Below, piece after piece: positions 10,154-18,246 of a stretch of DNA of 38,761 nucleotides. The first letter of the stretch is position 1, and each line of letters begins with the position of its first letter. The notes under the pieces were generated by a model. That model was given only the letters and a program-made list of their open reading frames with translations, ran no database searches and had not been told where the DNA came from. A program made the position numbers and the translations under genes. The DNA lies in assembly GCA_903923345.1 (NCBI GenBank), contig CAIXXI010000475.1, forward strand, positions 1 through 38,761. Direction: 5' to 3'. Origin of the DNA: an uncultured Burkholderiales bacterium (GTDB taxonomy: Bacteria > Pseudomonadota > Gammaproteobacteria > Burkholderiales > Burkholderiaceae_E).

Positions 10154-10372
10154 TCAAGCGCGGCGTTTGCGAAAGTCTGGCGGCTGGCGCATCGGTTGAC
10201 GAGCCTGCAGTGCCAGATCAACGCCACCGAGGCGGCCGACACGTGAGCGAATCACTACTGACACGTTGCTCGGTGGACGGTCATCCGTCACCACTCGTCC
10301 CAGGGTATCGCAAGCCTTCTCATCGGTGGAGTCACCCATCTCAGCTGATCGAACACTCGAATGCCGCTTCAT
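10154..10372 (-). CDS. Hypothetical small protein (72 aa)
   Basis: ORF with a purine-rich GAGGTGAG stretch upstream of the ATG (minus strand), G/C-rich third codon positions, and ends 4 nt from the convergent VOC gene. No family recognised. Confidence 0.4.
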   Translation of the reverse strand: MKRHSSVRSAEMGDSTDEKACDTLGRVVTDDRPPSNVSVVIRSRVGRLGGVDLALQARQPMRQPPDFRKRRA

Positions 10373-10386
10373 GCGTGACTCACCTC

Positions 10387-10409
10387 AAAAAACCGCAGCG
10401 CCGGTTTTG
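10387..10409 (-). terminator. Rho-independent terminator downstream of fba
   Basis: Minus strand reads AAAACCG-GCGCTG-CGGTTTT followed by further Ts (TTTTTT run, 10392-10387); 7-bp stem, 40 nt past the fba stop. Confidence 0.7.
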
Positions 10410-10448
10410 ACGCCGCGTAGACCGACCTTGCCCCCTGTGCTGCAGTCG

Positions 10449-11513
10449 TCAGACCACCTTCTGGGCCAGCTCGCCCGCCTTGTAGCGCTGAATCATCACC
10501 GACAAGGGCGTGGGCGCGATGCGGCTGCCCTGACCCGCGCAGCCGAACTCGTTGTAGCGCTGCAGGCAGATTGCCTTGGCGGCTTCACGGGCGGGCTTCA
10601 GGTACTCGCGCGGATCGAACTTGTCAGGGTGGACTGCCATGAACTTGCGGATGGCGGCGGTCATCGCCAGGCGAATGTCGGTGTCGATGTTGATCTTACG
10701 AACACCGAATTTGATCGCTTCCTGAATCTCCTCGACCGGCACGCCATAGGTCTCCTTCATGTCGCCGCCGTATTGGCGAATCTCGGCCAGCAGATCCTGC
10801 GGCACCGACGACGAGCCGTGCATCACCAGGTGCGTATTGGGCAGGCGTGCGTTGATTTCCTTGATGCGCGAAATCGCCAGGATGTCGCCGGTGGGCTTGC
10901 GCGAAAACTTGTAGGCGCCGTGGCTGGTGCCGATGGCAATCGCCAGCGCATCCACCTGGGTGCGGCGCACGAAATCAGCCGCCTGCTCCGGGTCGGTCAG
11001 CAACTGCTCGCGGGTCATGGTCGCGTCCGTGCCGTGGCCGTCTTCCTTGTCACCCTTCATGGTCTCAAGCGAGCCCAGGCAGCCGAGTTCACCTTCGACC
11101 GTCACGCCCACCGCGTGGGCCATGTCGACCACCTTGCGGGTGACATCGATGTTGTAGTCGTAGCTGGCAATGGTCTTGCCGTCTTCTTCCAGCGAGCCGT
11201 CCATCATCACCGAGGAAAAGCCCAGGTCGATCGCGCCCTGGCAGATCACCGGCGACTGGCCGTGGTCCTGATGCATCACCACCGGAACCTTAGGGTAGGA
11301 CTCGACGGCAGCCGAGATCAGGTGACGCAGAAAATGCTCTCCGGCGTATTTTCGAGCGCCGGCCGAGGCCTGCATGATCACCGGCGCATCCGCCTCCGAG
11401 GCGGCGGCCATGATGGCCTGCACCTGCTCGAGGTTGTTGACGTTGAAAGCCGGGATGCCATAGCCGCGCTCGGCGGCATGATCAAGAAGCTGGCGCATCG
11501 AAACGAGAGGCAT
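10449..11513 (-). CDS. fba: Class II fructose-1,6-bisphosphate aldolase
   Basis: Start trimmed to [30 protein letters not shown]; '[13 protein letters not shown]' metal-binding motif; '[19 protein letters not shown]', '[22 protein letters not shown]'. Confidence 0.95.
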   Translation of the reverse strand: MPLVSMRQLLDHAAERGYGIPAFNVNNLEQVQAIMAAASEADAPVIMQASAGARKYAGEHFLRHLISAAVESYPKVPVVMHQDHGQSPVICQGAIDLGFSSVMMDGSLEEDGKTIASYDYNIDVTRKVVDMAHAVGVTVEGELGCLGSLETMKGDKEDGHGTDATMTREQLLTDPEQAADFVRRTQVDALAIAIGTSHGAYKFSRKPTGDILAISRIKEINARLPNTHLVMHGSSSVPQDLLAEIRQYGGDMKETYGVPVEEIQEAIKFGVRKINIDTDIRLAMTAAIRKFMAVHPDKFDPREYLKPAREAAKAICLQRYNEFGCAGQGSRIAPTPLSVMIQRYKAGELAQKVV

Positions 11514-11651
11514 GGATCGGGCTCCTGAGATGTGGATGAATGAAACCGCCAATTATGCCCGCACGGTATGACGCCATGAGTGAGATACCGCACTGATGTA
11601 CTTGACCATGCGCAGTCACCTCAGGACTTGGGCATGTCATAAGGTTCCGGC

Positions 11652-13085
11652 TTAGCCGTGCTCGCCGACCCGCACGATTTTCAGGGTATTCGTGCCACCC
11701 GACTTTCCGATGGGCTCGCCGATGGTCATCAGCAGCAGGTCTCCGCGCTCGACCACGCCCAAATCGAGCAGCTTCTGTTCCGCTTCAAGCAAGAGATTTT
11801 CGCGATCAGAGGCTTTGAAGTTCATCAGCACCGGATGGACTTCACGGTACAGCGACATCCGCCTGCGACTGCCTTCTTCGGGGGTGAGCGCATAAACCGG
11901 CACGCCGGAATCCAGCCGTGACATCCACAATGCCGTGGAGCCCGACTGGGTCAGCGAGCAGATCGCCTTGACCTTCATATGAACCGCCGTAAAGAGCGCT
12001 GCCATCGCGATCGCCTGATCGATCCGGGTGAAGGTGCGGTTCAAAAATTCCTTGTCGAGGGCGAAGGTCCCTGATCGATCGGCTTCGTCGCACACGCGGG
12101 CCATTGCAGCAACCGTCTCGACCGGGTACTTGCCCGAGGCGGTTTCGGCCGAGAGCATCACCGCATCCGTGCCATCGATGACCGCATTGGCCACATCCGA
12201 CACCTCGGCACGCGTGGGGACCGGTGACTCGATCATCGACTCCATCATCTGCGTGGCGGTGATGGTCAGCTTGTTCAATTCTTTGGCCATGCGGATCATG
12301 CGTTTTTGCAGAGCCGGCACCGCCGCATCGCCCACCTCGACCGCGAGATCGCCGCGAGCCACCATGATGCCGTCAGAGGCCTTGAGGATTTCCTCCAGAT
12401 TGCCGATGGCCTCAAAGCGCTCGATCTTGGCGATCATCAAGGCCCGCCCGCCCGCAGCCCGCGCCAATTCACGAGCCATGTACATGTCCGAGGCATTCTT
12501 GGGGAACGACACCGCGATGAAATCGGCCGCCAGCGCCACCGCTGTCTTGACGTCTTCCATGTCCTTGGCGGTGAGTGCCGGTGCAGACAAGCCACCGCCC
12601 TGACGGTTGATGCCCTTGCGGTCAGACAACACACCGCCTACGGTCACCCGGCACTCGATCGTGCGCTCGCCCACGCGCTCGACCACCATGGTCATGCGGC
12701 CATCGTTGAGCAGCAGGGTATCGCCCGCCTTCACATCCTTGACCAGGTCCTTGTAATCCAGGCCGACCCGGGTCTCATCGCCGAGTTCGCAGTCCAGATC
12801 GAAGGTGAAGGCATCACCTTCCACCAGACTGACCTTGCCGCCGGCAAATTTGCCGATCCGGATCTTGGGCCCCTGCAAGTCGGCGAGCACTCCGATGTCA
12901 CGGCCCAATCGGGCGGCCACCTCGCGCACCGCGTTCACCACCGCAGTGTGCTGCTCGATCGTGCCGTGGGAAAAGTTGATCCGGATCACATTCACGCCGG
13001 TGAGGATCATGCGTTCGAGCGTGGCCGGGTCTGAACAGGCCGGACCGAGGGTGGCAACGATCTTGGTGGCGCGCGGAATGCTCAT
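11652..13085 (-). CDS. pyk: Pyruvate kinase
   Basis: Start trimmed to MSIPRATKIVATLGPACSDPATLERMILTGVNVIRINFSHG (477 aa); 'IMVARGDLAVEVG', 'ITATQMMESMIESPVPTRAEVSDVANAVIDGTDAVMLSAETA'. Confidence 0.96.
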   Translation of the reverse strand: MSIPRATKIVATLGPACSDPATLERMILTGVNVIRINFSHGTIEQHTAVVNAVREVAARLGRDIGVLADLQGPKIRIGKFAGGKVSLVEGDAFTFDLDCELGDETRVGLDYKDLVKDVKAGDTLLLNDGRMTMVVERVGERTIECRVTVGGVLSDRKGINRQGGGLSAPALTAKDMEDVKTAVALAADFIAVSFPKNASDMYMARELARAAGGRALMIAKIERFEAIGNLEEILKASDGIMVARGDLAVEVGDAAVPALQKRMIRMAKELNKLTITATQMMESMIESPVPTRAEVSDVANAVIDGTDAVMLSAETASGKYPVETVAAMARVCDEADRSGTFALDKEFLNRTFTRIDQAIAMAALFTAVHMKVKAICSLTQSGSTALWMSRLDSGVPVYALTPEEGSRRRMSLYREVHPVLMNFKASDRENLLLEAEQKLLDLGVVERGDLLLMTIGEPIGKSGGTNTLKIVRVGEHG

Positions 13086-13267
13086 GGTGGACGTCCTGAG
13101 GGGATGGCGGTCGGGCGCTTGGGCGCGATTGGCCCATTGTCCGTCATTTTCTTGACACCACACCCACCGGATGGATGTGCCCATCAAGACGGCTTTGAGT
13201 GTTGAGAAACGACCCCGTTCGAGAGGATCGTCGGTCATGTGACTTAGGATGCTGCCACCACACAGAC

Positions 13268-14029
13268 ATGCCACCGCGTATGAATCATTCGACACATCAT
13301 TCACATGAGCACGCACCGCTGGCGATCATCGTTAATGGTCCGAGTTCATCGGGCAAGTCAACGCTGTGCAAAGCCCTGCTTGACCGCCTGACCGATCTGG
13401 CCTGCGGCGACCCGGAAGCTTCATTTGCCAGGGTGGCGTTCGATGACCTGGTCGTGCTCATGTCGGACAAACTCTTTCCCATCAGCTACGTGCAGCTTCA
13501 GGACGGCGACCTCACTCGGCTTGCCTCACGCAGCCCACATGACGGACGCGCGGGTTGGGAGTATGTGGATGAGAGCCACGCGCCCGGCCGGCACGGAGGA
13601 AGCCCGAGGCTTCGCATTGTTTTAAATTCGCATGTGCGCCGTCTGCTCAGTGGTCTTCAACGAAGCTGGGGCGCCCATCTCAAAGTGGGCACGAACCTGC
13701 TCATCGATCACTTCATTCAGGATGCCGACTGGTGTCAGGAACTGCTTGATGTGCTGCGCGACAGTGCGGCGCAGGTTTTCATGGTCAGGGTGGAGTGCGA
13801 CCTGGCCGAGTTGGAGCGCCGCGAATCGTTTCGAGGCGACGGCAAACTCGAGGGCCGTCCGCTGGGTCTGGCCCGCAGAAGCGATGAGCTCTGCCACGCC
13901 CATGCGCTGCCCTACAACATCACGGTTCACACTGACCGGCAGACAACCGATCAGTCGGTCGCGGCGATCATCGCGGCACTTCTGAGCAGCGGCTTGATGC
14001 CACGCGGCGCCGGGGCGTCTCCTCGTTAG
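13268..14029 (+). CDS. Chloramphenicol phosphotransferase-like P-loop kinase
   Basis: P-loop 'LAIIVNGPSSSGKSTLCKALLDRL', 'ARVAFDDLVVLM', and 'VFMVRVECDLAELERRESFRGDGKLEGRPLGLARRSDELCH' follow the CPT family layout. Start could also be the Met at 13280. Confidence 0.7.
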   Translation: MPPRMNHSTHHSHEHAPLAIIVNGPSSSGKSTLCKALLDRLTDLACGDPEASFARVAFDDLVVLMSDKLFPISYVQLQDGDLTRLASRSPHDGRAGWEYVDESHAPGRHGGSPRLRIVLNSHVRRLLSGLQRSWGAHLKVGTNLLIDHFIQDADWCQELLDVLRDSAAQVFMVRVECDLAELERRESFRGDGKLEGRPLGLARRSDELCHAHALPYNITVHTDRQTTDQSVAAIIAALLSSGLMPRGAGASPR

Positions 14030-14073
14030 CACGCACCAAGCAAAACCCGCGGGCCTCGCCAAGCGACTCTCAC

Positions 14074-14094
14074 GCCCTGTTTTGAAGGGCTTTT
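14074..14094 (+). terminator. Possible hairpin terminator between the CPT-like gene and flp
   Basis: GCCCT-GTTTTGA-AGGGC-TTTT: 5-bp stem followed by TTTT, 45 nt after the CPT-like stop. Confidence 0.35.
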
Positions 14095-14296
14095 AGGCCT
14101 TTTTCCGCACTCTTTTCCCGCAATCAAGGCCGCCAAGTGGCTGCACCCCTGCAGGCTGGCGCGCCGCACACGCCCGCCCACTCGCCACAACCGTACCGAA
14201 AATCGATCGACACAGTGCCCTTTTCGGGTCGATACAGGCCCCACGAAAATAACAAAAGTGTCCTGGTTGTTTCTAAAGTGTTGAAGCAAATTTGCA

Positions 14297-14324
14297 GTTC
14301 GGCGGTCATTTCCGACCGCTGAAC
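14297..14324 (+). promoter_or_regulatory. Hairpin in the flp leader
   Basis: GTTCGGCGGTC-ATTTCC-GACCGCTGAAC: 11-bp stem with one G-U pair and a 6-nt loop, ending 75 nt before the flp ATG. Confidence 0.5.
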
Positions 14325-14399
14325 GGAAACCGAGTGACCCGATCCGGGCGACGGTGACCGTTTCTGCGTCCTTCAATCAATCAAATACCAGGAGTGAAT

Positions 14400-14573
14400 A
14401 TGAAAAACCTTAAAGCTGCTTTTGATGCGTTTCTGAACGATGAGTCGGGTGCCTCGGCTGTTGAGTATGGGCTGATTGTGGCTTTGATTGCCGCAGTTGT
14501 GGTGGTGGGCGTAACGAACCTGGGCACCAAAATCAACGGCGTTTTCACTGGCGTCACCAGCAAGCTTCCGTGA
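14400..14573 (+). CDS. flp: Flp/Fap-type major pilin (57 aa)
   Basis: Absent from the ORF track, probably because it is short. Translation: MKNLKAAFDAFLNDESGASAVEYGLIVALIAAVVVVGVTNLGTKINGVFTGVTSKLP; Flp prepilin site G|ASAVEYGL; preceded by AGGAG. Confidence 0.95.
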   Translation: MKNLKAAFDAFLNDESGASAVEYGLIVALIAAVVVVGVTNLGTKINGVFTGVTSKLP

Positions 14574-14601
14574 ATTAAAAGTTCCTAGTTCTCACGCACA
14601 C

Positions 14602-14631
14602 AGGACGGCTCGCCCATCGGCGGACCGTCCT
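14602..14631 (+). terminator. Strong hairpin between flp and the prepilin peptidase gene (attenuator or mRNA stabiliser)
   Basis: AGGACGG-CT-CGCC-CATC-GGCG-GA-CCGTCCT: outer 7-bp and inner 4-bp stems joined by a C/A mismatch and a U-G pair, 4-nt loop; only TT follows, so termination would be partial. Confidence 0.55.
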
Positions 14632-14737
14632 TATAGAACGAACGAAGAACGCAGGGGTCCATGAAATCTGCGTGTGAGTCAACAAGAATCGGTCAAGACG
14701 AAGCCATCTGGACCACTCCCCCAAGAAGAAAGCTGAG

Positions 14738-15265
14738 ATGACACTGACCTTTGCTGTGCTGGGGATCCTTTTGTCCTTCGCAGCCTATACAGACTTGAGA
14801 TTCCGCCGCATCCCCAACGCGCTGGTCGCCATGGGGCTGTGCGCAGCGCTGGCTGTGGTCGGCCTCGGCTGGTCGCACCTGACGCTGGGTCAATGCATGC
14901 TGGGCACACTCACCGGTCTGCTGCTGTTTCTCCCGCTCTACATGATGGGCGCAGTCGGCGCGGGCGACGCCAAATTGATGGCGGTTGTCGGTGCCTTTCT
15001 GGGTACTCAAGCAGTGGCCTGGGTCGCGGTGTACACCGCGCTCATCGGCGGCGTCATGGCTCTGATCACCGTGATCGCGCTGGGCAACGGAAAGCAGACC
15101 GCACAGGGCATCTGGGCGTATCTGGGCGCGCTGCGGATTCGTTTTTCAGGCGTGGGCGCGCCCACGCCAGCGTTTGTGCCGTCAACCACCGCACGCATGC
15201 CTTATGCGCTGGCGATCGGCGCGGGGGCAATGAGCTGGTTCGCAATCGGCCCGCTTGTTCCTTAA
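14738..15265 (+). CDS. tadV: Prepilin peptidase, CpaA/TadV family
   Basis: 175 aa membrane protein; 'AAYTDLRFRRIPNALVAMGL' and 'GAVGAGDAKLMAVVGAFLG' contain the two A24-type aspartate motifs (D-x-R/K-x-R and GxGDxK). Confidence 0.9.
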   Translation: MTLTFAVLGILLSFAAYTDLRFRRIPNALVAMGLCAALAVVGLGWSHLTLGQCMLGTLTGLLLFLPLYMMGAVGAGDAKLMAVVGAFLGTQAVAWVAVYTALIGGVMALITVIALGNGKQTAQGIWAYLGALRIRFSGVGAPTPAFVPSTTARMPYALAIGAGAMSWFAIGPLVP

Positions 15266-15301
15266 CTCACACCGCTTCATTCAACTCATTCAGGAGCCGT
15301 C

Positions 15302-16207
15302 ATGCGTGGCAGTAAGACCGTGTTGATGCTGGGCTCGGCACTCCTCTTCGGTGGGGCAGCCGCCTACCTCGCAGTCGATTGGATCAACTCGCAAGTCAGT
15401 CATCAGGTGGCGGGCCAGTCGAACGTACCCCTGCGCAAGGTGGCCATTGCTGCGGCCGATTTACGCGCAGGCAAGGAGCTTGTGACTGCCGACCTGACCA
15501 TCGTGCAGTGGCCTGCGTCAACCCTTCCTGATGGGGCCGTGACCGACGCGGCTGAACTGGTCGGTCGCGTGCTGCGAAACAGCGTGGCTAAAGGCGAGCC
15601 CCTGAACGAAAGCCGACTGGCTGCCAAAGGCGCTCGAGGCGGCATTGCGTCACTCATTGCACCGGGGAAGCGCGGGATTTCAATCTCGGTGAACGATGCA
15701 GTCGGCATGGCTTCGTACGCGCTGGAAGGCAGCTTCGTCGACATCATCGTGAACTCCGCGGATGCGGTGGAAGGTGATCGTCAACGCAGCATGTCAAAGA
15801 TTGTGCTTGAGCGCGTGCTGGTGCTGCGAACCGCACAGGCGGCTCAGGGCGAAGGACGCATCGGCGCTGTCACCCTCGAAGTAACACCGGCTGAAGCCGA
15901 AACACTTGATCTCGCGCGCAGCGTGGGGACCCTGTCTCTTGCGCTGCGCAGTGACTCTGAAGGCGAGCAAGTCAGGACTAAGGGCGCAACGAAAGAGTCG
16001 CTCTTTGGCACGAATTTGAAGCCTGCCCCGGTACCGGTCATTCAACCGGTCATCCCACCGGTGGCTGCCGTGTCATTGCCTGCCGTGCCACGGCAGGCCG
16101 TGGTCAGAGAGGTGGTGCGCATGGAGCCGGCGTTAGCGAGGCCTTCGCCTGGCAAAACCTGTGTGGATGCGCTGATCGGCAATGAGCGCCGCAGCGAATG
16201 TTTCTGA
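15302..16207 (+). CDS. cpaB: Flp pilus assembly protein CpaB/RcpC
   Basis: Signal-anchor N-terminus, SAF-like 'VPLRKVAIAAADLRAGKELVTADLTIVQWP' and 'GKRGISISVNDAVGMASYALEGSFVDIIVN'; position in the tad cluster. Confidence 0.9.
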   Translation: MRGSKTVLMLGSALLFGGAAAYLAVDWINSQVSHQVAGQSNVPLRKVAIAAADLRAGKELVTADLTIVQWPASTLPDGAVTDAAELVGRVLRNSVAKGEPLNESRLAAKGARGGIASLIAPGKRGISISVNDAVGMASYALEGSFVDIIVNSADAVEGDRQRSMSKIVLERVLVLRTAQAAQGEGRIGAVTLEVTPAEAETLDLARSVGTLSLALRSDSEGEQVRTKGATKESLFGTNLKPAPVPVIQPVIPPVAAVSLPAVPRQAVVREVVRMEPALARPSPGKTCVDALIGNERRSECF

Positions 16208-16226
16208 TCTCAATTCAAGGGTGACG

Positions 16227-17906
16227 ATGATGAGGAATTCAGGGGCTGAAACCCTGGGAGTGCGCACTGCCTGGATGCAACGCCTGACCCTGCTCGGCTG
16301 TGTGCTCGGCGCATGCGGCACGGCGGTCAGCCATGCCCAGGGGACGGGTGCGGGCCCCGTGGGCAATCGGCCGGGCCAAGCGGCCACTGCAGTGCGCGCC
16401 GAACCCAATGCGGCTGCAATGACCGAATCGCAAGCAGCAGGCTTTGGGCTGCAAGACATGGGTGCAGCACCATCGTGCGTGGGCGGTTTGCCCAGGCCGA
16501 TCGCGGTGCGAATGAATGGTGGCAAGTCAACGCTGGTGGATTTGCCCGAGCCGATTGTCAGGCGCACGGTGGGTGACCCAAGGGTGATCGAGAGCCGGAT
16601 GGTGTCGGAGAAAACGCTGTATCTGGCCAGCGGCCGGATTGGATCGACCAATGTGATTTTGCAGGGCAAGAGCGGGCGCTGCATGTTGCTGGACGTGGTG
16701 GTCAGCATTGACACGGATGCGGTGCAGTCCAAACTCGCTGAATTGCTGCCGCGCGAAAAGGACCTGCGGGTGGTAGCGGCCGGCGACAGCCTGATTTTGG
16801 TGGGCGTGGTGTCCGACGCGATTGCGGTGGAGCAGGCGGTGGCGATCACAAATGCCTACCTTCGAACGGGCATGCAGGCCGGGTTCACCGGACAAGGGGC
16901 TCAGGGTGCCGCCGGGACGCCCGGCGTCAGCAACATCATGCAAACCGCAATCGCAGGGGGTGCGCCGCTGCTGGCGCGGGTCATCAACATGCTGAGCGTG
17001 GCCTCGCCGCAGCAGGTGATGCTGGAGGTGAAGATTGCCGAGGTGTCCAAGACCTTGCTGGATCAGCTCGGGGTCAACCTCGCTGGGGTCGCCACACGGG
17101 GCAACGTGACCTACTCGCTTGTCAGCAACCTGGTGGCGAGTGCGCTCGCGGGCAGCCTGACAGTGTCCGACGCAAAGGGCAACAGCCTGTCAATCCAGGC
17201 CCAGAAGACCGACGGTCTGGTGCGGATACTGGCAGAGCCCAACATCATGGCGATCAGCGGCCAGGAGGGCAGCTTCCTGGCCGGCGGCAAGATCCTGATC
17301 CCGGTGGCACAAGGTGCGGCGACGGGTTTACCGGCAGTTTCGCTGGAGGAGCGCGAATACGGTGTGGGTCTGAAATTCAGCCCGACAGTTCTGGGCGATG
17401 GGCGCATCAACCTGAGGGTGGCGCCGGAAGTCTCGGAGCTTTCCAAGTCCGGGGTGAGCCTCTCGACCGGAACGTTCTCCTCGACAACGCTGCCGCTGAT
17501 CACCACGCGTCGAGCGTCCACGACAGTGCAGCTTTTCGATGGTCAGAGCTTCGCGATTGGTGGCCTGATCCGCAGCAGCGGGGCAGCGACCGTAAACGCC
17601 TTGCCGGTGCTCGGTGAGTTGCCCGTGCTGGGCGCCTTGTTTCGCAGCACGCAGTTTCAGGAAGACAAGAGCGAGCTGGTGTTCATCGTGACGCCACGCC
17701 TGATCAAGCCGCTGCCGCCTGAGTACCCCTTGCCCACGGACCGGGTGGGGCTGCCCGATCGGCGCCAGTTGATGCTCGATGGTCGACTGGACAGTGCACA
17801 GGACCTTTCTCGCACGCCGCTGCCTGTGCCTGTGCAGCCGACCCCATCACCCGTGTTGCCCGTGCCTGGAGCGCCCAGTCGCACGATGGGCTTTGAAATC
17901 AAATGA
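16227..17906 (+). CDS. cpaC: Type II/III-like secretin, CpaC/RcpA
   Basis: BON-like N-terminal part; 'VMLEVKIAEVSKTLLDQLGVNL', 'YGVGLKFSPTVLGDGRINLRVAPEVSEL', 'ITTRRASTTVQLFDGQSFAIGGLI', 'LPVLGELPVLGALFRSTQFQEDKSELVFIVTPRLI' are secretin motifs. Confidence 0.93.
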   Translation: MMRNSGAETLGVRTAWMQRLTLLGCVLGACGTAVSHAQGTGAGPVGNRPGQAATAVRAEPNAAAMTESQAAGFGLQDMGAAPSCVGGLPRPIAVRMNGGKSTLVDLPEPIVRRTVGDPRVIESRMVSEKTLYLASGRIGSTNVILQGKSGRCMLLDVVVSIDTDAVQSKLAELLPREKDLRVVAAGDSLILVGVVSDAIAVEQAVAITNAYLRTGMQAGFTGQGAQGAAGTPGVSNIMQTAIAGGAPLLARVINMLSVASPQQVMLEVKIAEVSKTLLDQLGVNLAGVATRGNVTYSLVSNLVASALAGSLTVSDAKGNSLSIQAQKTDGLVRILAEPNIMAISGQEGSFLAGGKILIPVAQGAATGLPAVSLEEREYGVGLKFSPTVLGDGRINLRVAPEVSELSKSGVSLSTGTFSSTTLPLITTRRASTTVQLFDGQSFAIGGLIRSSGAATVNALPVLGELPVLGALFRSTQFQEDKSELVFIVTPRLIKPLPPEYPLPTDRVGLPDRRQLMLDGRLDSAQDLSRTPLPVPVQPTPSPVLPVPGAPSRTMGFEIK

Positions 17907-18208
17907 GGACGATCGGCATGAAGACGATGGCGAGCATGACGGCGCTGATGAGCACAGTGCTCACGGGGTGTATGTCCCCGACGCCGAATTTCGACGCGCA
18001 ATTTGGACAGTCGGTTCGGACGCTGAGCGAGCAACAAACACTCAGGCCGCAGGCGGCGCTGGAAAACCGCGACCGGGTGCCCGAGGGCATGGAAGGTCGG
18101 GCAGCGCGCGAAACGATCGAGCGCTATCAGCGCTCCTTCGAATCGGCTCCGACCCAAAACCAGAACTACATGATCGGCGCTTCGGGCGCCGCTCAGGGGC
18201 CGCGCTAA
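17903..18208 (+). CDS. Small Tad-locus lipoprotein (CpaD-position protein, 101 aa)
   Basis: Lipobox-like 'MSTVLTGC'; ATGA overlap with the secretin; lies between cpaC and tadZ where CpaD/TadZ-associated lipoproteins occur. Confidence 0.65.
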   Translation: MRTIGMKTMASMTALMSTVLTGCMSPTPNFDAQFGQSVRTLSEQQTLRPQAALENRDRVPEGMEGRAARETIERYQRSFESAPTQNQNYMIGASGAAQGPR

Positions 18209-18246
18209 GCGCGCCACAGCCCTCAGGTCTTCGCGGAGTCAACACC

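Noticed and set aside
10266-11528. 420-aa plus-strand ORF
   Set aside because: Antisense to fba; His/Arg-rich low-complexity translation typical of the reverse frame of a GC-rich gene.
12306-13034. 242-aa plus-strand ORF antisense to pyk
   Set aside because: Shadow ORF; pyruvate kinase motifs on the minus strand are unambiguous.
17779-18246. N-terminal extension of the tadZ ORF in the track
   Set aside because: The extension overlaps the secretin and lipoprotein genes in another frame; the true start is most likely MSTQEPL at 18247.
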